In this document: one piece after another, positions 34,641-46,924 of the stretch | How positions within the stretch are numbered: position 1 is the stretch's first letter | Layout: each line of letters begins with the position of its first letter | Source: Solen grandis | Taxonomy: Eukaryota; Mollusca; Bivalvia; Adapedonta; Solenidae | Direction of reading: 5' to 3' | Length of the DNA stretch: 64,000 nt | Assembly: GCA_021229015.1 (NCBI GenBank) | Contig: CM037778.1 | Span: forward strand, 83,140,395 to 83,204,394 | The notes under the pieces: generated by a model | Database searches by the model: none | Told to the model about the DNA's origin: nothing | Seen by the model: the letters and a program-made list of their open reading frames with translations, nothing else | Translations under genes and position numbers: made by a program

Positions 34641-36436
34641 TGGCATGGCGTTCATTCGAATGTACATTGTACTTTTTTATATATACTATTTTTTATATAT
34701 ATTACTTCATATACCATAGTATGATAAACAGTACTTGTACATCAGAAGTGAATGGAAGTGATGTTTTACAGTGCAGCGGTGCCTGCAGCAAAACCTTGGA
34801 AAGGAGGTGAGGAAGGTCTCTTCTATTCCTGACGTGTTAATGGTGCTGGAAAGGATGTTTACTGTCTAGATGGCATTTATACGGTCTTGAGTAGTCTAAA
34901 CTGATATGAATCTGGTCTTTATTTCAAAAGTTATGGATCAAGATGCATTATGGTCTGCGCGGGATCTCGGTTTTGATAAAATTTCACGAATCGTGAAATT
35001 TATCTACTGAAGGAGATAGATTAAATTTATTAATATAAGTATAATATATAAGATCTTGAACAGTCAGTTATGATATATTTTGGTGTTATTTATATTTTAT
35101 CAAAGGTGTATATGTCTGAGCAAGATTGATTTTTTTGTGTGAAATATATTGTAGAAGAAAGGAGAAAATAGAGAGAAAAAGAGAGTGAGAAAGACATGAA
35201 GTGTGTGTGTGTATGTGATGGAGAAAGGGACAAAAGTATGTATTAGTGAGAGAGATTCATAAGAGATAGTGTTAATGTGTTAGTGTTTTCACCCATTACG
35301 AGATCTGTCATTTATTAAATAGATGACAAACATTTGGTCCTATCACACACTTAACATTGTATAAACTTATGATGTAACATCCATAAAGACATTTTGAGAG
35401 TTTTGAAGAAAATCTCATTGAATTTTGTGGAATGAGGGAAAATCCCTTGTAAAATATGTAAACTTAGTCATTAAAAGAACTAAAATATCATTCTCTCTCT
35501 TTTATTTTTGCCAAGTGAGATTTGTCTCATGATACCCTGAATATATTACTACCATAATTTGGAATAATTTGCCCTTATTTTTAAAAATTACATACCCGTA
35601 AGGTTCTTGTGAATATAGAAATTCATGTCATAAATAGAGACAAATGTTCCATATAATTAATATGGACAATTACAAGGGTGCTGTGTTCCAGTGATAATAT
35701 GCTCAACTGTGGATCCAAATACGGTGGGATCAACATCTACTGGGGGCAAGGAATTTTCATTTCCTTTCAAGGCGCAAAGTACTGGTCCATCCCAGGAACT
35801 GTTGAAAATTAGTTTAAGTTGTAAGAATTTGTTTCCAAATTGACCTATAAAAATAATATTAAAACTTAATGCAACCTCATTGATTTGTTTTTATATATTA
35901 ATCCATTCATCAATAGTTGAAATCAAACTATCAACAGTTGAGCCACAGGGCCCCTCAAATCTTTTACAGTGATGAAAACGATATTACTTTTTTTTTTCAA
36001 CCAACTACTTTCCATTTTCACACCCCTGCGACTGACTTTTGGCGGGAAATAAGTGCTAGTTCAGACACTGGTAAACCTCAACAATGATATTGATCTCCCT
36101 TTTGAAAGTATGGGTTATAAACAAACAACACAATATTGATTCAACTTCCACTTCAGATACAAAATATTTACCAAATTGATTTTTTTTTTATATTTAACTT
36201 TACACTTCCTTTGGTTAGTGGAGTCTTGTGGTTTTATTAAACTGGAACAGTTTGGCTTAGCTTTCAGTCTCTTAAACACTCTCTGTCTCTCTCTTGCAAG
36301 TAAATTGAATAAATGATAAAGTGTTATTGAATGTCACTTCTATGATTAAAGTCAAGATATATTAGGGGTCAGTATCCTATACTGAGTGTAATTAAATGTT
36401 ACACCTGATATAATTAATTTACATTTGATATGCTAT
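34641..36436. other. unassigned AT-rich stretch
   Basis: Contains GA/GT-rich patches at 35160-35260 and no frame over 60 codons that can be supported. Confidence 0.4.
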
Positions 36437-37162
36437 TACCGTATACACCGGTAGATTAGGCACACCTTTTTTTCCAGATAATTCAGGTTTATAGAGGGGG
36501 TGTGCCTTATATGATGATATACAGCTTTACAGGTTTCTTTTGTCAATCACCGAGAAGTGAAATTTTCCGGTATATGCTCTCAGAAAATGGATATACTGAA
36601 AGCCAACGATAATATGCCACAAAGTGTATACAAAACCATGATAAACAATACCAGATTATTGCTTTTGTTCTTATAGTTATCCTACTGGTATATTTCATGA
36701 TAAAATGATCGTGAGAAACTGAAACAACTTGATGGAAGCCATTTTCAGTATAAACAAATAAGTTTATTTTACGGGACCTCATGATGTATAGGAGAAACTT
36801 GACAGGTGGCAATTGTTACGTAATGTTTGTTAGTTTGGAGAATTTTGACAGGTGACAATGGTCCCCCAGTGTTAGAATGCGGGGACACGGTTGAGTAATG
36901 TCATGTTATGAAAATGTGTCACCTTTATCCTACCCGTCGTTAATGTAATGGTAATCTTATGCCATGTGTAAATAAAACGGTTCACCGTATGATTAGCCCG
37001 GTGACATACGGATAGCTTTCAGTCTGTCAAAATGTATGACAGCACAAATTTCAAAACAAGATTTCGCCGAATACGATACAGTAACTGATTTTTTTTTTTC
37101 AAATAATTTACCCTGAATGCGCCTTATACGTAGCTGCGCCTAATCTGACCATGTGTACGGTA
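36437..37162. mobile_element. TIR element flanked by TA
   Basis: The left end is TA/CCGTATACACC with TAGATTAGGCACACC behind it. The right end, read inward, is TA/CCGTACACATGG with CAGATTAGGCGCAGC behind it. A TA lies outside both tips, as for mariner-type insertions. The middle has no transposase; an 89-codon minus frame at 36543-36812 has no recognised motif. Confidence 0.65.
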
Positions 37163-40100
37163 CATGATTCAGTACCATTATTATGTTTTGCCATAACCTT
37201 TTTAGGCGAGATGCTGTGTTAATCAGATTCAACTGTAAGGCTCATTGTAGTATTTCTTTTTTGAATTAATCAAGAATGACTTCAGGATCACTGAGTAACT
37301 CAAGTGGATAATTTGAAAGGAATTTTAATGAATTATCTGATGCTGACTGTACATACTCTTAGGAATTTTAATAAAGTAGTGGACTAAGACTCACTAGGAA
37401 AACAGCTTCAACTGATGATGTTCTTGCTGATTTGATTTTTAGTACCAGCATATGGTATAGATTTCATTAAAAACGACTGAGGAACTTCTTTTAATTTGGC
37501 CTACTGTTGCGGACTCTGAATTTGTGTGAGAGAGTCAATGCCCTAGTAATTGGCTGGGTGATTGAAGATGATTTTGGAGAACTGTTTCAAGATCAGTTTA
37601 TGTAACAGTTTTGTTAGGAGGATGGCTGGCTTAGCACTTAGCATGACTTGTTTGGATTGTCAGGTGAAATGAACAGAACATATCTTTTATTCACCCAGGT
37701 ACATATGATACAACATGGGTAAATTAGAAAAAAAAACATGCACACAAATACCATTGATCCGGAGTATGATTTATAACTTTTCATTTTTGATATTCAGTTT
37801 TTAGCCTGAACACATCAGATTTATGTGAAAAGTTCAATCAAAACATATGTATTTGTGCACAAATTATTGCCGCAGGGTTTTGCTCCAGTGTCGGAACTGA
37901 GGGCACAGTTCCAGTGAGTCAGAGGTTGCACCATACAACCAGATGGGATGATCCGTAGACTTTCACAGGTACTGCCTGACATGGTGTTTGTATCTGGGCC
38001 ATCTTTGATAACCAGGAAATGGCAAAGTGGAAGTAATAGTAATCAGTTTTATCACCCAGTGGGAATGCAGATCAGTTGAAAACTAGAAGAAAGTGCTTGG
38101 CAAACTCAGCAAGATCTCTTTCAGAACTTGGATGCTGATGCTTTATGTCTCTCTGGCTTCCATTTTCCCCCCTCTGGGTACTTAAGGTATTTAACACAAT
38201 GATGGGTTGCATTGCTGTAGATGGAAACAGGTGGCTGAAGTTTATATTTGATTAAGAAATTTGCCTTTCTGAGTTTTTAAGTTCCATACCTACCCAGTTT
38301 AGTATCAGAGATTATATTCCATCAGTTTCACAAATAAACTATGTTTTCTGGGTAAACCAGATCAGCCATTAATCACATGATATCCCAGTGTAGCTATTGG
38401 ATGAATCCATTCATATAATTTTAATATTTCTTTAAACAAAGGTTGGATTAATAAAAATCATGGCATCTCAGCCACTGTTAATCTCAATCCACTTTAATTA
38501 ACATGACGCCAAAACAAGAATATCCCCGCCCAGAATGTTTGTCGGAGGTTCTTGGACAAAAGGAACTATTGAAAGCAAGGTTCACGTGCATTTGTTTGTA
38601 GGAGGTTTTTATAGCTTTTCTCTGGTTAAAACAATATGCATTTTCATTTCAAGGCAGTCTGGCATAATGTTAATTATAGTGATTGTTGATTATGTTCAAA
38701 TATTACATATTCTACACAATAAATCATAATTATGAATATAAATCATAAAATTTTGATTACTTGGATCATCATACAGTAGGATGATAAATCACAGAGTCAT
38801 GTCAAATTAAATCATGCAAACTAAAATCATGATATCTAGTCTTTTAGATTACATGGACCTGAAGAATCACATTCTTTGATAAACAGAATTCTCAGTAGGA
38901 AGTATGATCAAAACAGGGAGGACATTTTAACTGGCCATGTTTGAAGCAGTCATTTTTTATCAGTGGCTGACACAGTTATTTTGGTCAGTGGCTGAAGTGG
39001 TCATTTTGGTCAGCGATGGTTCTAATCGAAAACATTTGTTATAAGTGCTAGCTTTTAGCTGATTGCGGGTTTGTGTTCTAAAGGAGCTAATTTCCAGTAT
39101 TGACTACCCATGATGAGGGAGGCCAGCAATGTGAATCTCTGCATAGTAACTTAGGACTGATTGGTCTTTCTCCAGGGATGTTTAACTTAAAAGTGGTGAA
39201 TAGATGATAGGAAGACCATAAGGAACTTGCACTGAGGAACCAGTGGTTGGAAGCAGGTGTGCTCTGTCAGTGCAAGAAGGTCATACAGATAAAAACACTT
39301 AGAAGAGCTCAATCTAATTGCCTTGCAATTAATTATGAGGCGGATTATGAGATAGGCCTTAATGTTTACTGGCATGTTAAACAGCATACAAGGTGGTGCC
39401 ACAAGGCTGATATATTCAAGATGTATTTATGTACATGTCAGACTGCCCATAGCAATAAAATTTATTTATTCAATATCTTTAATGGCAATCAGAAACAAAC
39501 CTCTTCACGGTAGTTCTGTATTGTTTTGTTAAACTGTTATCTAAGATATGCTATCTTGTTAATCAAAATTTGGATTCTAAAAGGTTTGGGGGGAGGATTT
39601 TGAGCTGCTTGCAAATTGCTGTTGATGATATTGCACACAATTTCACAGCAAGCCATTGAGATGTTGTGCAGTCATGCACACACCTACCAGTATAAGGCAA
39701 TGGGGCATCAAGATGAGGCCAAGGAACCTTCTGGAAATGTTGTAAATGGCTTAGTAATCTTAAGATAGATCATATTCACAGATTATATGGTATCTGAGAC
39801 TTGAAAAATGCTTTATACGGGCCAGATATCATCCCAGTTTTTCAGGTATTTATTGAATTCCTTTAGCTATAGAAATATCTTTTTGTGCATATCATAAAAA
39901 TGTATTTATAAAATTATACACAAGGGCATATTTGTGATTTGTGGTGTGTGTGTGTGTGTGTGTTTATATGAAAATGTTGATCCTAATAATGTAAATATCA
40001 ATTATATGTAAATCTTTATATCAGATAAAGAATTATATTATCATGTTTCCATTAAGACAGTTTAAAAGTATTTTACAAAACATATTTTGTGCAGAGTTTC

Positions 40101-40730
40101 ATTTTGTTATTGAATGCTTTAAGAACTGTTTTCATGCCCAACCATTATGGCAAAGGTACGTAAAGTGTTACCTTCTTTCTCATTCTTCAAATAACTGAAC
40201 ACATTAAGAATTTCTGAAAGCCTCTGTTTGTTTAAAAAATAACATAAGCACTAAAAAACAACAGCAACAAGAAAAACAGGGAGAAAACATTATTATAATG
40301 ATTGTCAGATGTTTGATTTAATCATATGATATTTATATTTTTGCCCACTTGGATTTTAAAGCCAAAGAGTAAACTTTTCAAATCTCTCCAAAGCAAAATC
40401 ATATTCTAACGAATGATTTATTTATTTATTGCTCAAAATTTAATTGGTGGAACTATTTAATTACTAAATGAAGTGGAGATGAAATTATCTTGGAGCTGAT
40501 TTAATGAATAAGCTTCTTGAAACTTAACTTTATACCGTTGCTTGAAATGCCGTTGTAGAGAGATACGGTTGTAGAGCTTTCATGAGCACTTGTACCATTA
40601 CTCTTGTTATTGCTTTAAGGAAAAAAATATGGGGGGAATATCTTCTTTGCATTCATGCTTTCCTTGGAAGGCTGCCTCTGTTGTGGCAAAGATAATTTTA
40701 CTTGGTGAATCAGATTTGCTGTGTTTTTCA
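37163..40730. other. unassigned; GT microsatellite
   Basis: (GT)n at 39941-39963. Otherwise intron-like sequence with short unsupported frames. Confidence 0.4.
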
Positions 40731-40840
40731 GTCCCCTACCGGTGTTTATACCGGAGGGTACTATTATAGGTTAGCCTGATGGATGTCCGGAAATCGGATT
40801 CTTATCTCATATAGATGCATTCACACATTTTAGCAAACAT
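40731..40840. mobile_element. hairpin-ended fragment, CCCCTACCGG family
   Basis: GTCCCCTACCGG, a TGTTTATA loop and CCGGAGGGTAC form a terminal hairpin (40731-40761), followed by GGATGTCCGGAAATCGG. It is a truncated relative of the other hairpin-ended repeats. Confidence 0.5.
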
Positions 40841-41355
40841 ATCAGATCCAGATCAGATAGCTTCTTACTTGCTGTTGCACTTTAGCTGATAAAAAAAAAA
40901 CAACAACCAACCCAGTCACAGCTCAGTTGACTTTCTCACTCAAAGGTACAGATCAGAATGTCTGCAACATACGTTTTCTTCCAAAACTTTCTCTTTTACT
41001 TCCTTGCAAACAATCAGTGTCATGGAAAGATATGAGGTGAAGACAGATTCTTGGATCTTGCTCTGTGAGTTGTATCATAAACCTATATTGCTTTTGTAAG
41101 TCAGAGAGACCTGTGTTTAATTACTGAGTCATTAATTCAACAGAATCTGGTTTTAGAGGGCACAGGAGTCATCTTTACATGTTGTGGATTGGTGAGCGTC
41201 TTTGAAGTGAGTATCCATATACTGTGAGCCCTTTGCAATATTGTAGAAATTACATACGCTGCAGAAATCATTCAAGATGGAGGCTTTGTTAACCATATAT
41301 AAAACTGCAATAAACATCAAGGTTAATGCTGCTACCTCTTGTCTCCTTAGAACAG

Positions 41356-41454
41356 ATGAAAATATTGTCCATTGAAAACCAGAAGGGCTCATCAGCTTTC
41401 TTTTTATATATGCTGATGAGCCCGTCTGGCTTTCAATGGACAAATTATTTTCAT
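41356..41454. ncRNA. pre-miRNA-like hairpin (candidate)
   Basis: Left arm 41356-41396 (ATGAAAATATTGTCCATTGA, ending GGGCTCATCAGC) pairs with right arm 41412-41454 (GCTGATGAGCCC, ending ATTATTTTCAT) with few mismatches, a 2-nt length difference and a 15-nt U/A-rich loop. Size and loop fit a microRNA precursor, but a palindromic MITE would look the same. Confidence 0.35.
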
Positions 41455-41803
41455 GGTTATGATATTTTTACAGCCAGGTAGTGCACTGCTCTTGAAGGCC
41501 CGGTCAGACAGGCTTCCGCGAGTTGATCACGTGTAATTTTGCTATTAATTTTGCAATTTTTTTCTACACGCGGTGAAAATCAGCCAATTTGTCTCAAACG
41601 TGCTGGACACGCGAATGACAAGTGGACCACACGCGCGCGTGTGCTCCGTGTGTCCATCGCGTGTCTACCACGAGTCCTCCGTGTGTGAGCGCTTGTGATC
41701 AGAAAATGGGGTCACAAGTGATCACACGCAGCGCGTGTGTATCACTTGTGCTCCGCGTGTGAATCACCTGCCGATCACTTGTGCTCCGCTTGCCGCCCGC
41801 GTG

Positions 41804-41810
41804 TATAAAA
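41804..41810 (+). promoter_or_regulatory. TATA box of the + strand element gene
   Basis: TATAAAA, 55 bp before the ATG at 41865. It mirrors the minus-strand TATA at 42101-42110. Confidence 0.6.
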
Positions 41811-41864
41811 GCCGCCGCGTCCGGTGTTCTCGATCAGTACTGATCCATATTCGGTAGAGTAAAG

Positions 41865-41904
41865 ATGGCACCGAAAACAAAGAAGGGCAGCTCTACGCCC
41901 AAGA
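41865..41904 (+). pseudogene. 5' end of a second Harbinger-type gene (fragment)
   Basis: ATG opens MAPKTKKGSSTPK, a basic N-terminus, and then meets the deletion junction near 41904. After that the frame reads antisense through the other gene and ends at a TGA near 41980. Harbinger elements usually carry a Myb/SANT-like DNA-binding gene besides the transposase; this start could belong to it, but only 13 residues remain. Confidence 0.4.
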
Positions 41905-42049
41905 TCCATTGGCGCATCCATATGGCTCTGACTCTTCTTTGTCTTCTCCTCACTCTTCTTCTACCATCTAGGGCTTGCTGAACCTGAAGAAGCTGGTTCT
42001 GATGTTGCTGGAACAGCATAACCAAAGCATTACGATGTGCCGGATCCAT
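41904..42049 (-). pseudogene. 5' end of a HARBI1-like transposase (fragment)
   Basis: Reading leftward from 42049: MDPAHRNALVMLFQQH, then a Gln-rich stretch, then RRRVRRRQRRVRAIWMRQWI at residues 30-49. An Arg-rich block followed by W-V/M-R-x-W is typical of the N-terminus of PIF/HARBI1-like nucleases, just before the helix-turn-helix and DDE parts, which are absent. After Ile49 the frame runs antisense through the + strand gene start and stops at 41834. It is thus a truncated 5' end fused head-on to another. Confidence 0.55.
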
Positions 42050-42100
42050 GTTGCCTCTTCAACGTCTTGATCACAACTGATGAAAATGGCCAACACGCGA

Positions 42101-42110
42101 TCTTTTTATA
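42101..42110 (-). promoter_or_regulatory. TATA box of the minus-strand element gene
   Basis: TATAAAAAGA on the minus strand, about 52 bp before the ATG at 42049. Confidence 0.6.
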
Positions 42111-42852
42111 GCAGAAATAACTAGTGGTACAAACGAGATTGGGTCGTGGACGACACGCGAATCAGTCGTGGTTCAATCGCGATTCAACGCGAAAACACGC
42201 GAATGGCCCGCGGATGACTCGTGACACAATCCCTGAGAAAGCCTTATACACGCGGAGCACACGCTATCACAGGTGCTAGGAATGCTGTAGACACGCGGAT
42301 CACAAGTGGATGACAAGTGCTACACACGCAATCACACGAAGAAATTTTGCGTATGCCCGCGAGTGACCACTTGTCGTCCACTTGTGATCCGCGAGTGTAC
42401 CGCGTGTTATCGCGTTTGGTCCGGGTTTGTACCGCGTTTACACCACGTGTGCGACACGCGGTGGCCATTGCGCCTAATTTTTGAGCAGCTCAAAAATAAA
42501 ATCGGGTTCCGAGCGCGTGTAAAATGTTTCGCGCGTGTGCGCACTTGTTATTCGCGAGTCATCCGCGTTTCATTCGCGTGTCATTCACTTGTGACCGCGT
42601 TTACTTCGCGTTTGACAGTTTTTCCTCGCGATACACTCGTGATCAACTCGCGGAAGCCTGTCTGACCGGCCCTTGAGGATCAAGCCCTGATTATGCTTAC
42701 TCAGTTCCCCATTGAGAATGATTTTGACATCATTACATGTACAGCCGAAATTGTAACATTTGGATCCGCTTAACTTTGCGATTCCTTGACAGGAAATATA
42801 TTCATCATGATATAATACTATGTCTATGAGTGTCCATCTTTAATTTGTTTTT

Positions 42853-42982
42853 GTGTCACCTGCTGCACATAGGGATCACTTTTGTGTCGTCTGTCTGTTT
42901 GTCTTGTCTGTCCATCAGGCTGTTTTCGTCAGGCTTCAGCAGGTGACACACGTGTTCCAGAGAACACTCTTGTCATACTCTT
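42853..42982. mobile_element. CACCTGCTG palindromic element, copy 2
   Basis: TGTCACCTGCTGCACATAGG, GATCACTTTTGTGTCGTCTG, then CAGGCTTCAGCAGGTGACAC and GTGTTCCAGAGAACACTCTT. Arms TGTCACCTGCTG and CAGCAGGTGACA are perfect inverted repeats about 85 bp apart. Confidence 0.75.
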
Positions 42983-43061
42983 CCAAATGACTTTTTTTTT
43001 TACCATATTTTTCTGTCAACAATTTCATGATCTATTTTTTACATTGATTTCCTCCCCAGAA

Positions 43062-43199
43062 GCTGAAGTGCTTGAATTGTGCTTAAATTGCCTTAACCAA
43101 GAAATTGACAACATCTCTAAAGAATCTGACAAATGCAAGTTGATCAATGAAATAATAAATTACAGTTTCAGATATGTATACAGATATTTCAATATTTGA
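43062..43199 (+). other. possible exon, unidentified
   Basis: A strong acceptor (GATTTCCTCCCCAG) is followed by 45 open codons beginning AEVLELCLNCLNQEIDNISK and ending in TGA at 43197-43199. No polyadenylation signal is near, and no donor is convincing. The protein family is not recognised. It may be chance. Confidence 0.2.
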
Positions 43200-44110
43200 G
43201 GTTTTATAAATAGGGGCCCATTAAAATGTTGATTATAATCATTTACCTTGAATGAGCCATAATGCTTTTAGAGTAGCTGCACCTGTCAGCAGGCTTTTAT
43301 TTTTCGCTGTGGATAAGCAGATTTTACTAAAACTTTTATATTTTAGGTTGATTTGGAAACAAATTCTTACAATTTGTGCTACAAAGTCACTCTTGATGGT
43401 TTCTGGGTTGAACCACTACCTTGTGCCAGGTCATGAAAAATCCTTGTCCCCAACAGTGTTTGAATCCACAACTTTATGAGTTTTTCCCTTATTTAATCTA
43501 CTATGTCACTTGGCTTGGAGCTTGTCAATACAGTCAGATTATTATAAACAATCGCTTCTAAATAACAGCCAACCTGCGAACAAAAAACAGGAGAATTTAA
43601 CCTCTGAATAACAGCCACCTCCTAATAAAGGCCAGATTTCAGTTTCCTTTGAGTGGCCTTTGTTCACGGGTTTGGCAGTATATTGTAAAAAGCTCTTAGG
43701 CATCCCAGAGATTAGTTCATCACACTGCCTTTCAAACAACAGTGGTGCAGGAATTTGGTCTAGTATACAGATCCTGCTAGTACTAGTAGAGAAATCTTTT
43801 TCCAGAGAGAAAGGTATGTTGTAGCGTTTACATGTACTTAACATTAGCACATCTAGATGTGATGATTAATCTATTCTTTTTTTTTCCACCCCAGAAAAAT
43901 ACTTTGTATGCCTGACAGGACAGATATTGGGGGAAAATTGGAAAACCAGTGGAAGATAAGCCCTAATTAAACACAATATGATAGGCTGTCAGAAGGCTTT
44001 AGAACCCGGAGTTCAGGATTAATGTTTTATGCTTCTGTTATTGAAGCTGTCAGTATTGTGAGAGATACATTACTCCGATCTTCAAGTTCCTCTCCTGAGA
44101 ACATTTTGTG
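43200..44110. other. unassigned stretch
   Basis: No repeat or gene recognised. Frames at 43252-43479 (+) and 43542-43850 (-) have no supporting context. Confidence 0.35.
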
Positions 44111-44240
44111 CATGGAACTATCCTAAATACATTTCCTTGTTGTCCTTTTGGATGGATGGATCTCTTCTATATACATTGTTCAGGCTCCCTAAATTTCCTT
44201 TTAAATTTTTCCTCCCAAATACATTTGTACATGGATCTTT
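44111..44240 (+). repeat. AACTATCCTAAATACATTT repeat, block 1
   Basis: CATGGAACTATCCTAAATAC and CAAATACATTTGTACATGG here match units at 46117-46180. The two blocks may be one short array separated by about 1.9 kb of other DNA. Confidence 0.5.
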
Positions 44241-45020
44241 TAAATATTTGGAATTTCAATGTTTATTCATTTACACATGCACGATGCAAACGCTGCCGGC
44301 TTATTCGGTCAACTCGGTTGTTTTCATCCATAGACTACTTCTCTATGCGTCATTAGTTAATAAGAGAACTAAAGAAGGAATCAAGAGACAAGCGATCGTA
44401 TTAAATTCTCGTTTTAGATTTATAATAACTACATGTAATTGCAAGTAAACTTTATATTTCATGTTTGTTCTTTTAGATACGTCGAAGATCTGAAAGAAAT
44501 GATTTCTTTTTTATTCTTATATGATCACGTTCATGTACAATGTATGAATGCATACTCCATTCAATGCGTATGATCTATTTTTCACACTATCATTAAAGTT
44601 TGGGAACAAAATTCCATATATAATCAATAAATGAAACATCAAAGGAGTTACCTTTTTATTTAATTAATTACCGATCTGGCCATTTACCGAAACAAGACTG
44701 AACACAGAATTAAAAAAATCGTATCGTATTGTTGGTAATCTATAATTTTAGCCACATATACTAGCTGTAGTTGTTTTCGTCCATAGACACTTATCAATCT
44801 TTTTTTTCTAATTCTTTTAATAAGAAAACGAATAGAATTGACGATTATACGAATCTGTGTATACAATGTATGATTACTCATTATTGGAAGACAGACAAAA
44901 CAACCAACCCCAAATGATTTTCAAAAGACGGATAAAAACATTCAATAGTTTTAGGAGTGGAAAAATCGAGCCCATTTTATCTTTATAATTATCTGTACCA
45001 TCACCAGGATATGTATGGAA
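44241..45020. other. unassigned; dispersed small duplication
   Basis: GTTGTTTTCATCCATAGAC (about 44318) and GTTGTTTTCGTCCATAGAC (about 44770) are near-identical, hinting at an old local duplication. Confidence 0.35.
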
Positions 45021-45212
45021 AAGCGAGCATTTAAAGTTATGCTTTCGGCAATTAATTCCTAATTTCCTATCAGTTTATCGAATAAATTCAAAAAATGCAA
45101 TCGATCAATAAGTTCATCTTATTGAGTTATTCCTTAGATAGATGAAAGCGAGTAGTTATAATTATGCTTTCGGCAATTAATTCCTAATTTCAGTTTATCG
45201 AATCAATTTAAA
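45021..45212 (+). repeat. 125-bp tandem duplication
   Basis: TATGCTTTCGGCAATTAATT, then CCTAATTTC and AGTTTATCGAAT occur at about 45039 and 45164. Confidence 0.75.
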
Positions 45213-45295
45213 AATTAAAAAATTAAATTTAATTAGTTAATAATGAGCATGATAGTTCAAGTTTTAAATTCATTGTATATATATCACATCTAGGC

Positions 45296-45298
<3 letters not shown>

Positions 45299-45332
<34 letters not shown>
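45299..45332. repeat. (GA)n microsatellite
   Basis: An uninterrupted GA run of about 32 bp, followed by GGCGGAGAGAGAG. Confidence 0.95.
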
Positions 45333-45337
<5 letters not shown>

Positions 45338-45571
45338 GGAGAGAGAGAATTACACATGAGTCGTCAAACGTTAAGTTACATGTACCAGGCCAAGGTGACG
45401 ATTTACGTATAATCCGAGTCCAGCTACACAGTCTGACACCTAACTTCCTCAAATGTACTCTTGGTCTTGGGTGTCAAAATTAATTATTTCCTGTGCATAG
45501 ATTGTGTATCGTGTCAAACTGGAATACACAGGAAGTCCCTGCTGAACGACACAATGTGCCACCAGCACGAT

Positions 45572-45680
45572 AGAGTATAAATTCCGAGCCAGCAAATTTT
45601 GAGTTACATTTTACCTGTAAACGGAATAAATAGTGGTTATAATATTCGTGAGGACTGAGGAGACCTAGGAAATCGGTAAG
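45572..45680 (+). promoter_or_regulatory. possible promoter and 5' leader exon
   Basis: TATAAATTCC at 45575 lies about 100 bp before a consensus donor (ATCG/GTAAGT at 45676). If real, the leader between them is non-coding and would feed the exons at 46925 and 47403. This is weak without transcript evidence. Confidence 0.25.
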
Positions 45681-45956
45681 TTGTATTTATTAATTTATAT
45701 AAAGTTAAAGCAATGTGCATTATGAAATATGGTATATCCAACAGCATAAGTTGTATTTCATTTTTTTTTTCATGCATAAAGCAGGACGCAAACACATGAT
45801 AATATGTGTTTTTTTACCTCGATCAAGACTCATTTCCATCAGGGTTCTAGTACAATAAGCCGAATGATTTTACACCGTGACATGTTACAGTTTAGAAATC
45901 TATATGTTTATGTCCATCTCGGACAGAAGTTTTTAACAGCTGAACGGTTAACACGT

Positions 45957-46085
45957 TACACACGATATAAACGATGCTACACGGACCACACGTTGAGAAT
46001 GTTACACGGTTACACGGTACACGCACGCACGTTACACGCACATTACACGGACACGGAACGCACGTTACACGCACGTTACACGCTA
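45957..46085 (+). repeat. ACACGTTACAC degenerate repeat
   Basis: CGTTACACGCACG-type words recur irregularly (GTTACACGG, GCACGTTACACGCACG). Thr/His/Arg-rich frames on both strands come from this. Confidence 0.7.
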
Positions 46086-46116
46086 AAAATGCCAACTTGA
46101 ACGCGAGCCGCACTGT

Positions 46117-46190
46117 ACATGGAACTATCCTAAATACATTTGTACAATCCTGGATCTATCCTAAATACATTTGTACATTGATCTCTTATA
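46117..46190 (+). repeat. AACTATCCTAAATACATTT repeat, block 2
   Basis: Two units of about 34 bp (GGAACTATCCTAAATACATT and GGATCTATCCTAAATACATT), matching block 1 at 44111. Confidence 0.6.
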
Positions 46191-46924
46191 AATACAGATT
46201 TATGACTTGATGAGTATTAATTTACTTAACTTTCATATTTAATGGTATATGAAACAATGGATTTTTCTTTGCCATGCAGACTGTGTATGAATCTAAGTTG
46301 AATATAAATGGGCAAAGAAACAAGAACATGATCAGACAGCTTCTTGAAGGCAGTCCTGCTCTGCTCAAGATCTGTTTGCCATTGTGTCAAAACAAGTCAT
46401 TATAAGCTGACCCTACTAGGTGGCATGCAGGCTGCTTAGGATTGCTTTTGTTGAGATGAGATCAGGATACAGTACAACTTTTTCAGACTGAAGATTGATT
46501 TCTGCAAGATTTGGATATTCAAAGGTCTTCCAAGCCGTAAAACAAGTTATTGGAGTGCTAAATCAAGAACTTATTTGGTAAATTTGTATTGCAGACTACT
46601 GCGATTTAACAAAATGGAAACCCACTTGAATATCTGTCAATGGCATTGGTGTTTATTTTATTGTTTGTTTATGGTTGCAGGTTCCTCAGTGCTGAATAAG
46701 TCTAGATATTGGTATACCAGGGGGAAATCTTTGGAAATGCTGTGAGCTCATGTCATAATTTTTTTAAGTGCACCATTCTTTGGCCCTTATAAACTGTCAC
46801 AGGCTGTCTGGAAATAAAGCTGTTTTATTTGTTGGATACTGTGTTCGTGTTCAGACTTTCTAATTTGCTTTATCCATTTTAAGCAGATGTTTACAGTTTT
46901 GAAGCAGAAGGTCATTTTTTGCAG

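Larger units (their letters stand above)
41497..42672. mobile_element. PIF/Harbinger-like GC-rich deletion derivative
   Basis: Inverted ends CCGGTCAGACAGGCTTCCGC with GAGTTGATCACG behind them, 33 bp or more on each side. The interior is much more GC- and CpG-rich than its surroundings and carries many copies of CACTTGTGATC and CACGCG-type words as subterminal arrays on both sides. The middle holds two convergent gene starts. A 3-bp Harbinger duplication is not clear; CTTGA occurs just outside both ends but shifts the TIR by a base or two. Confidence 0.75.

Noticed and set aside
45957..46100. Telomere-like or coding repeat (ACACGTTACAC)
   Set aside because: The words are irregular in length and spacing, not TTAGGG-type, and the Thr/His/Arg frames are repeat artefacts.
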